Part shown: positions 58,645 through 64,000 of the stretch, piece after piece
How the letters are laid out: every line of letters starts with the position of its first letter
How positions within the stretch are numbered: the stretch's first letter is position 1
Source of the DNA: Endozoicomonas elysicola
GTDB taxonomy: Bacteria; Pseudomonadota; Gammaproteobacteria; Pseudomonadales; Endozoicomonadaceae
Direction: 5' to 3'
NCBI RefSeq assembly: GCF_000710775.1
Contig: NZ_JOJP01000001.1
Location: forward strand, 2,215,729-2,279,728
Length of the DNA: 64,000 bases
The notes under the pieces: generated by a model
Told to the model about the DNA's origin: nothing
The model's database searches: none
What the model saw: only the letters and a program-made list of their open reading frames with translations
Position numbers and translations under genes: made by a program

Positions 58645-59394
58645 TTATTTATCCCATTCGCAGATGCGCTTTTGCGAACAGAGGTTGCCTACGCAGGTCT
58701 GATAGCCACAGACATGACTGCCTTTTGGACACTGATCCCAGGTAGTGAAGGCAGAGCAATGGAAGGCGCCACAGCCATCGCCATTACATTGATGGCAATC
58801 GGGAGAGAATGTTTTGCCAGTGCATTCATTCCAGCCGGCCAGAGCTACGTCAAAGAACGGTGAGGTATAAACTGCACCAACAAATTCGCCGCAGGACTTA
58901 TGCCCGTTACCGGAAACGGTTTCATAACCAAATTCAAAACCCTTGCCGGAAGTGGACTGTGCACAAATGGCTGGCGGGTGATCCGGATGATGTTCGCTGC
59001 ACCGTAAAACGTAATAATGGCCTTTGTCGCTTTTCTCGATGTGTGCCAGAGAGGTCAGCCAGCTGGCCAGTTGTTCATAGGTGGCGTTCAGCCATTGGAA
59101 ATCAGTGGTGACATAGGGACCCATCGCCACGCCGTTAATAAGCTGAGTGTACTCACACACAAAAGAGCCGGGTTCGTTACCGGGTGTGACCTTGCCAATG
59201 ACATCACCCGTATCGGCCCCGGAGGTGGAAGGCAGGACACACAGCAGAACATTGGGGCGGGCTGCCTTAACGATGCTGCTCGTTAGTTCGGAAGCATCTT
59301 TCATATGATTGGGCAGGGAATCGGCGTGAACGTTAAAAGTGATTGCAGACAATAAAAAAAGCGTGGAATAAATCTTATGCATGAGGGACATCAT
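58645..59394 (-). CDS. Secreted Cys-rich protein, paralog A
   Basis: The 249-residue precursor has a signal peptide (STLFLLSAITFNVHA, cleavage near residue 24) and about 15 cysteines. It shares with its neighbour NVLLCVLP near residue 48, VCEYTQ near 80, LASWLTSLAHIEK near 110, KGFEFGYETVSGNG near 150, and CHQCNGDGCGAF, FTTWDQCPKGSH and ICEWDK at the C-terminus. Pairwise similarity is strongest after residue 145. Two ATGs at the start (59394, 59391) are possible. It is probably transcribed with the downstream copy. I know no described family with this cysteine pattern, so the pair is among the more novel proteins of the window. Confidence 0.7.
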   Translation of the reverse strand: MMSLMHKIYSTLFLLSAITFNVHADSLPNHMKDASELTSSIVKAARPNVLLCVLPSTSGADTGDVIGKVTPGNEPGSFVCEYTQLINGVAMGPYVTTDFQWLNATYEQLASWLTSLAHIEKSDKGHYYVLRCSEHHPDHPPAICAQSTSGKGFEFGYETVSGNGHKSCGEFVGAVYTSPFFDVALAGWNECTGKTFSPDCHQCNGDGCGAFHCSAFTTWDQCPKGSHVCGYQTCVGNLCSQKRICEWDK

Positions 59395-59643
59395 CAGTAA
59401 CCCTTTTTTTCATTGTTCAGGGACAATGGGTATAGGCAAAGAGTAAACAAACGTCAAACGTCCTCTTACACAGTCTTTACTAAATGAAATTCAAACAAAG
59501 TATCATTATTGCAGGCTGCTATAAGATCGTTTTCTCTGCAGTTTTTAAGGCCGACAGGGGTTAATTCACCATTGTGTTATTCCTGTAAAATCTGCAAAAT
59601 CATCGAACAAAAATAACAATAAACAAGAACAAGGATTTCATCC

Positions 59644-60528
59644 ATGTATCAGGTACTTGTTGGGATAGGGCTTCCTGTCGCTCTCATTCTTATCATGATC
59701 GGTGTTGGGTTAAGCCTCACCTTCAAGGACTTCACCAGGGTTTTTATGCAGCCCCGGGCTTTTCTGGTGGGCATTACCTGTCAGATGCTTCTGTTGCCGA
59801 TTGTTGCAGTAGTGATTATTGATCTTGCCGGCTTAAGTGGTGAGCTTGCCATTGGGCTTTTCATACTGGCTCTTTGCCCCGGGGGGACCACGTCAAACCT
59901 TTATAGCCTTCTGGCCAGAGCGGATGTTGGGCTGTCCATTTCATTGACGACCATTGCCGGGTTTATCACTACCTTTACGATTCCTCTACTGGGTAACTGG
60001 GCGATATATCACTACGCTGGTGAAAACTCCCAGTTTGAATTACCGGTGTTGATTACCTGGGTTAAGTTGATGGCGATTACCATTATTCCAACGTTGATTG
60101 GTATGGGAATCCGGATGCAATGGCAGGGCTTCGCTGAGAGGACAGAGCCTTATGTCAGCAAGCTATCCGCCGCGATACTGGCATTGATGATTGTCAGTAT
60201 CGCCCTGCAACTGGGTGAGAAAGTATTGACGTATTTGCTTCAGGCAGGCTTTGCTGCTTTGGCTCTGAATGTAGTGACAATGGTGCTGGGGTATCTGGTG
60301 GGCAAATGGCTGGTGGAAAGTGAGCAGCAGGCAAGAACCATCTGTCTGGAAGTGGGTCTGCAGAATGGAACACTGGCCCTGCTGGTGACCGTTACCATTC
60401 TGGACAGTGCTACCATGTCCATTGGTCCAAGTGTATACAGTCTTCTGATGTTTGTTACGGCATCGCTGTTCACGATGGCTGTATTAAGGAAAGATAAAAT
60501 CGCCCAGGGTAAGGTGGTGACGTCCTGA
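59644..60528 (+). CDS. Bile acid:sodium symporter family protein (BASS/SBF)
   Basis: The 294-residue integral membrane protein has nine to ten hydrophobic helices in the SBF/ArsB-like pattern: GIGLPVALILIMIGVGLSLTF at the N-terminus, FLVGITCQMLLLPIVAVVII, LCPGGTTSNLYSLLARADVGLSISLTT near residue 80 (the conserved crossover region), and LEVGLQNGTLALLVTVTIL near 235. Members carry bile acids, pyruvate, pantothenate or other organic anions with sodium. The nearby choloylglycine hydrolase and the steroid cluster make bile-type steroids a possible substrate, but most bacterial members carry other organic anions. The ATG at 59644 lies in an AT-rich upstream region; no clear ribosome site. Confidence 0.8.
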   Translation: MYQVLVGIGLPVALILIMIGVGLSLTFKDFTRVFMQPRAFLVGITCQMLLLPIVAVVIIDLAGLSGELAIGLFILALCPGGTTSNLYSLLARADVGLSISLTTIAGFITTFTIPLLGNWAIYHYAGENSQFELPVLITWVKLMAITIIPTLIGMGIRMQWQGFAERTEPYVSKLSAAILALMIVSIALQLGEKVLTYLLQAGFAALALNVVTMVLGYLVGKWLVESEQQARTICLEVGLQNGTLALLVTVTILDSATMSIGPSVYSLLMFVTASLFTMAVLRKDKIAQGKVVTS

Positions 60529-60592
60529 GAGCAGTACCTTCTGTTCTGGGCTGAATGTTTGCACGAATAAGAAATAAAAAGGAAAGGAAATC

Positions 60593-61054
60593 ATGGCCAG
60601 GTATCATCTTGCCCAGGTCAATATCGCGAAAGCAAAAGGCCCAATGGACAGCGCGGTAATGAAGGGGTTTGTCGACCAGCTTGACTATATCAATCAACTT
60701 GCGGATAACAGTCCCGGCTTTGTCTGGCGGCTGCAGACGGAAGAAGGGGATGCCACTGATATTTCGGTCTTTGATGATGAACTGATTATTATCAATATGT
60801 CGGTATGGCAAACCTATGAGGATCTGAAGCAGTATGTGTATTCGGGTGAACACCTTAGTGTTCTCAAGCAGAAGAAAGACTGGTTCGATAAACTGCCTGG
60901 TTCACATCTTGCATTATGGTGGATACCTTCAGACACGATACCTACGGTGGAAGAAGGAAAGCAGGCGCTTGAATCGCTGGATACTCAGGGGCCAACAGAG
61001 AAGTCATTTACCTTTGCCCGACCGTATCCAGCACCTGAGCTGAAAAGTGCATAG
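60593..61054 (+). CDS. DUF3291 domain protein
   Basis: The 153-residue soluble protein has the DUF3291 pattern: RYHLAQVNIAKAKGPMDSAVMKGFVDQLDYINQLADNSPGFVWRLQ at the start (described in part), DELIIINMSVWQTYEDLKQYVYSGEH near 65-90 and the LALWWIPSDTIPTVEEGKQAL end. The fold is ABM-like (antibiotic monooxygenase type). Function is unknown in the family. AAAGGAAAGGA precedes the ATG at normal distance. It follows the transporter by 64 bp and precedes the SGNH gene by 14 bp. Confidence 0.82.
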   Translation: MARYHLAQVNIAKAKGPMDSAVMKGFVDQLDYINQLADNSPGFVWRLQTEEGDATDISVFDDELIIINMSVWQTYEDLKQYVYSGEHLSVLKQKKDWFDKLPGSHLALWWIPSDTIPTVEEGKQALESLDTQGPTEKSFTFARPYPAPELKSA

Positions 61055-61068
61055 CAGGTATAGTATTG

Positions 61069-61806
61069 ATGTATGTGTTTATGATGCTGCTGAGCATTCT
61101 TTCCGGTTTTCTATTGCTGGTTTCTATCGCTTTTTATCAGGGGATGCAGTTAAAAAGAAATGCACTGCGTCTGCCTGAAGCCACTGGTAAACGGCTAAAG
61201 ACCAGTAACGCCGACTTTTCTATCCTTCATATTGGTGAAAGTCCCGTGGCCGGGGTCGGTGTGGAAGATATAAGGCAGGGCTTGACCCATCGGGTCGTCA
61301 GCCAACTTTCTCACGAACTGAGTGTAGGGTTTGACTGGGAGATACTGGCAAAAAATGGTGCCCGAATTATTGATTCTCTGTCATTCGACGCAGTGATTGA
61401 AGAGCCGGATGTGTTAATAGTCAGTTTTGGTGTCAATGATACGACTAAATTTACCAGAGGCTCGATGTTCAATAAAAACATGAAAGCGTGTGTTCGTCGC
61501 TTTTCTGTTGGTCATACCAGGGTATTTGTTACCTCAATCCCGAAGATAAACCAATTTCCTCTACTTCCACCCCCATTAAGCTGGGTGCTGGGAGTAAAGG
61601 CATATCTTCTGGATAGACAGTTGCAACAGCTCTGCGAGCAGGAAGGGTGGGTATACATTCAGAGTGAGACAGCGCTGGATGCTTCTTTAATGGCTGAAGA
61701 TGGTTATCATCCAAATGAGTCCGGATATCAGGTTTGGGCGGACATCATTACGGATCGGATATCTGAGGGCTGGAAGGCAAGAGCGGCTTTTGTTTCAAGG
61801 CAATGA
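61069..61806 (+). CDS. SGNH/GDSL-type hydrolase, membrane-anchored
   Basis: The 245-residue product has an N-terminal hydrophobic segment (MLLSILSGFLLLVSIAFY) and an SGNH fold: block I HIGESPVAGVGV near residue 52 (GES in place of GDS), block III FGVNDTT near 124 and block V DGYHPNESGY near 220 with Asp and His of the triad. It would be an esterase or lipase facing the periplasm. The ATG at 61069 is taken instead of the TTG at 61066. It is 14 bp after the DUF3291 gene. Substrate unknown. Confidence 0.78.
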   Translation: MYVFMMLLSILSGFLLLVSIAFYQGMQLKRNALRLPEATGKRLKTSNADFSILHIGESPVAGVGVEDIRQGLTHRVVSQLSHELSVGFDWEILAKNGARIIDSLSFDAVIEEPDVLIVSFGVNDTTKFTRGSMFNKNMKACVRRFSVGHTRVFVTSIPKINQFPLLPPPLSWVLGVKAYLLDRQLQQLCEQEGWVYIQSETALDASLMAEDGYHPNESGYQVWADIITDRISEGWKARAAFVSRQ

Positions 61807-61873
61807 AGAGGTGTCAGCGTACATAGCTATGTCCTGCTATTTTCTATGGAGATGAATATTCAGGGCTTTATTT

Positions 61874-62284
61874 ATGCAACTCAGCATTACTCAACACTGT
61901 CTGTTTTTCTCATTATTTTTATGCCCCCTGGCTTTTTCTGGAAACGATGTGTGGCCATACCCTGACTCACTTGATGCCGTTAATGCAGCGCCTGACTCAC
62001 ATGAAATTCTTTTAGAGAATGACAAGGTTAGAGTATTGCGGGTGGTGATTGAGCCAGGCAGTAAAGAGCCTTTTCATACTCACCGTTCCGGTAGTGTGAT
62101 GATTGTCGATAAACCTGCTCAGATAAACTACTACGGAGAAGAGGGGGACTTGTTGTTTTTCACAAAACCTACTGATGGAAAACATCACCAAATGCCACAG
62201 TGGTTGGACCCGGAAGTTTTACACAGTGTTGAGAACATTGATGACAAAGTTTATAAAGCTTACCGTATCGAAATCAAAGAGTAG
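61874..62284 (+). CDS. Exported cupin-like protein
   Basis: The 136-residue precursor has a signal peptide (HCLFFSLFLCPLAFSG) and a single cupin domain with EILLENDKVRVLRVVIEPGSKEPFHTHRSGSVMIVDKPAQ in the first motif (described in part; the metal-type His-x-His is FHTH near residue 68) and HSVENIDDKVYKAYRIEI in the second. It may bind a metal and a small ligand in the periplasm. Function unknown. It begins 67 bp after the SGNH gene on the same strand. Confidence 0.75.
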   Translation: MQLSITQHCLFFSLFLCPLAFSGNDVWPYPDSLDAVNAAPDSHEILLENDKVRVLRVVIEPGSKEPFHTHRSGSVMIVDKPAQINYYGEEGDLLFFTKPTDGKHHQMPQWLDPEVLHSVENIDDKVYKAYRIEIKE

Positions 62285-62347
62285 CCGGTATCTGGACGCG
62301 GGAATGTCTGTCACCGTTATTCTGTCAATGCTTAGAATGGGGCATTT

Positions 62348-62563
62348 ATGATCAGATTTAACGCTTTCGGAAAGCTCATGGTGGTCGAGCGAAAGAATGG
62401 AGAGTGGTTGCTCTATAATGATTCTCCAACGGGGGCTCGAGCCAGGGTGTATGATATTGTGATACCGGCTGAGTTACCTGAATCCAGGTTGGGTCAATAT
62501 CTTGATGATATGTATCATGAGTTCGCTACGGAAAAGCACCATCGTGTTATTCGACTGCACTGA
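62348..62563 (+). CDS. Small conserved-type protein, unknown
   Basis: The 71-residue ORF reads MIRFNAFGKLMVVERKNGEW, then LLYNDSPTGARARVYDIVIP and a helical LPESRLGQYLDDMYHEF with a basic end. The regular strand-strand-helix pattern looks like a real small protein, possibly of a small domain-of-unknown-function family, but I cannot name it. AATGGGGC precedes the ATG, a weak ribosome site. It stands between the cupin and EamA genes. Confidence 0.55.
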   Translation: MIRFNAFGKLMVVERKNGEWLLYNDSPTGARARVYDIVIPAELPESRLGQYLDDMYHEFATEKHHRVIRLH

Positions 62564-62639
62564 TTAGTTTGTTTTTTGTCTGTTCCATTAAACAGGAAGC
62601 CGGCTTTAAGGGAGTAATGTCATCATTATCAAATCCGCA

Positions 62640-63494
62640 TTGTGGATGATTGGCGCATTAACGTCATTTAGTTTGATGGCTATTGGAGTCCGCGAACTCA
62701 GTGGTTTGATTGACACGTTTCAGGTTTTGTTTTTCCGGAGTGTCATTGGGCTGTTTGTTATTGCTCTAGTGATTGCCTGTTCAGGGAAGGTAGAACGGTT
62801 CCGTACTGACCGCCCTGGCCTCCATGGTATCCGGAATATTGTTCACTTTGCTGGGTCATATGGGTGGTTTCTGGGTATTGGGCTATTGCCTCTTGCAGAG
62901 GTTTTTGCCCTGGAGTTTACCGTGCCCTTATGGACAGCATTGATTGCCTGCCTGTTCCTGAATGAGCAGCTTACGGTCCGGAAAGTTTTTGCCATAATTC
63001 TGGGTATGGTCGGGGTTGTTGTGATCGTTCAGCCCGGCAGTGGGGTTATCAGTCATTCTTCACTGATCGTGCTCGGTGCGGCCATCTGTTATGCCGTTGC
63101 CCACTCTTCGACAAAATCTCTTGCTGCTACTGAACACCCACTGACCATTCTGTTTTACATGTGCCTGGTGCAGTTACCTATTGGTTTATGTTTTTCATTG
63201 CTGAACTGGCAAAACCCTACCGATGTTCAGTGGTTCTGGATTACCGTTATCGGTATCAGTGCGCTGACCGCCCATTTCTGCATGGCTAAAGCCATGCAGA
63301 CTGCAGAAGCTACCGTGGTCGTTACTATGGACTTTCTGAGGTTGCCGGCCATTGCCATGGTCGGCGTTGCGTTCTATGCCGAGCCTCTGGAAATTGCATT
63401 GATGGTTGGGGCTCTGCTGATGTTGCTGGGGAATTTATTGAATATGTATGTTCCTGAAAATAAGCACGGAGATGTTGCCAGAACATCGCGTTAA
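62640..63494 (+). CDS. EamA/DMT family transporter
   Basis: The 284-residue protein has ten hydrophobic helices in two EamA repeats, with PLWTALIACLFLNEQLTVRK near residue 100 and the corresponding FLRLPAIAMVGVAFYAEPLE part in the second half. It exports metabolites or amino-acid-like compounds. No ATG start fits the first helix. The frame begins with TTG at 62640 and also reads back through ATC/ATT codons (62622, 62625) 7-10 bases after GGGAG; an ATG at 62646 is the other option. Thus the start is uncertain, perhaps a rare start codon. Confidence 0.78.
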   Translation: MWMIGALTSFSLMAIGVRELSGLIDTFQVLFFRSVIGLFVIALVIACSGKVERFRTDRPGLHGIRNIVHFAGSYGWFLGIGLLPLAEVFALEFTVPLWTALIACLFLNEQLTVRKVFAIILGMVGVVVIVQPGSGVISHSSLIVLGAAICYAVAHSSTKSLAATEHPLTILFYMCLVQLPIGLCFSLLNWQNPTDVQWFWITVIGISALTAHFCMAKAMQTAEATVVVTMDFLRLPAIAMVGVAFYAEPLEIALMVGALLMLLGNLLNMYVPENKHGDVARTSR

Positions 63495-63543
63495 GGTTGT
63501 GAAGGCTTTCGTCATCCCAAGGTAAAACATTTCATGGAGTTTG

Positions 63544-64000
63544 ATGATGTTGCTGCATCATATGCTGGGATTGGACTTTCCTATTATTCAGGCGCCCATG
63601 GCAGGCGTTCAGAACTGGGAACTGGCGGCAGCGGTTGCTGAGGCTGGAGGGCTGGGCTCTATTCCCTGTGGCATGTTGAGTCCTGAACAGGTGCTCACCG
63701 AAATCGCAGCATTTAAACAGCACTCTCATAAACCTTATAACCTGAATTTTTTCTGCCATAAAATGCCGGAAATAGATAACGACAAGATGGCAGCCTGGGA
63801 ACAGAGGTTAGCAGCGTATTATGCAGAGATGAATGTCAGCCCGCCGAATCAGATGGGCAACCTGAGAGTGCCTTTTGATGACGCTACTGCCGAGATTCTG
63901 GAGCCCCATAAACCACCGGTGCTCAGCTTTCACTTTGGTTTGCCTGCAGAGCATCTTGTCAGGCGTATCAAGTCCTGGGGAACGGTGATTATGTCTTCAG
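63544..64000 (+). CDS. Nitronate monooxygenase family protein (truncated by window end)
   Basis: The first 152 residues are visible, with the TIM-barrel FMN signature LGLDFPIIQAPMAGVQNW at the N-terminus and AEAGGLGSIPCGMLSPEQ near residue 32, as in 2-nitropropane dioxygenase/nitronate monooxygenases. The later PPVLSFHFGLPAEHLVRRIK belongs to the same barrel. The enzyme oxidises propionate-3-nitronate or related nitro compounds using FMN. GGAG lies four to seven bases before two adjacent ATGs (63544, 63547). The gene continues beyond the right edge. Confidence 0.85.
   Translation, partial: MMLLHHMLGLDFPIIQAPMAGVQNWELAAAVAEAGGLGSIPCGMLSPEQVLTEIAAFKQHSHKPYNLNFFCHKMPEIDNDKMAAWEQRLAAYYAEMNVSPPNQMGNLRVPFDDATAEILEPHKPPVLSFHFGLPAEHLVRRIKSWGTVIMSS

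Overview
The window looks like chromosomal DNA of a host-associated marine gammaproteobacterium, most like Endozoicomonas (Oceanospirillales). This is an inference from the combination of a Ysc-like type III secretion (T3SS) operon, eukaryotic-like or effector-like proteins, many small dispersed palindromic repeats, and a gammaproteobacterial core (long single-chain PurL, class II DAHP synthase, SlyB, TadA, tandem tRNA-Pro genes). No rRNA, integrase, intact transposase, prophage or CRISPR array was seen.

Region 1 (about 0.5-24.4 kb) is a large aerobic steroid catabolic cluster of the 9,10-seco type. It holds HsaA/HsaB (3-HSA hydroxylase and its flavin reductase), a KstD-family flavoprotein, hydroxysteroid-type SDRs, a KshB-like reductase, a FadD3-like acyl-CoA synthetase, an acyl-CoA dehydrogenase pair, an IpdF-like SDR, a MaoC hydratase, a FadA6-like thiolase and a ketosteroid isomerase. 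It continues with HsaD and HsaE-HsaG-HsaF, which carry the ring A/B fragment to pyruvate and propionyl-CoA. The fadD3 - acyl-CoA dehydrogenase - ipdF - thiolase order resembles the mycobacterial ring C/D (HIP) block. HsaC and KshA are not in the window. A 17-bp motif differing at one base lies upstream of both the hsaB-led and hsaD-led units. A frameshifted C2H2 zinc-finger gene and an exported protein of unknown function interrupt the cluster.

Region 2 (24.4-31.7 kb, minus strand) is a T3SS operon, sctN-O-P-Q-R-S-T-U in transcription order, with a CesT-type chaperone upstream. Region 3 (31.9-44.7 kb) is mainly housekeeping: tadA, purL, slyB, a GNAT enzyme, gtrA, a sulfurtransferase, class II DAHP synthase and two tRNA-Pro genes. 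It also holds an orphan IlvM-like ACT protein behind a leader ORF and an attenuator-like hairpin, a frameshifted macrodomain gene, and a Cys-rich ORF that may be a degenerate RING protein.

Region 4 (44.7-53.3 kb) is a glycerol/ether-lipid-like cassette: a fatty acid hydroxylase/sterol desaturase, an MBL-fold hydrolase, an AraC regulator broken at a G8 tract, an FGGY kinase, GlpD and an alkyl-DHAP-synthase-like flavoprotein. Region 5 (53.3-64 kb) is accessory: a secreted choloylglycine hydrolase (bile salt/penicillin V acylase family), a probable T3SS effector, VanZ-like protein, two tandem secreted Cys-rich paralogs of unknown family, a bile acid:sodium symporter family protein, DUF3291, SGNH hydrolase, cupin, EamA transporter and a truncated nitronate monooxygenase-like gene.

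At least four families of short repeats punctuate the window. One is a long hairpin with CCAC(A/G)AAG arms, present in seven copies at gene ends. Another has 24-bp termini, a third is a 167-bp near-palindrome, and both of these have CTAG at each edge. Three genes carry single-base frameshifts, which fits either ongoing decay or sequence errors.
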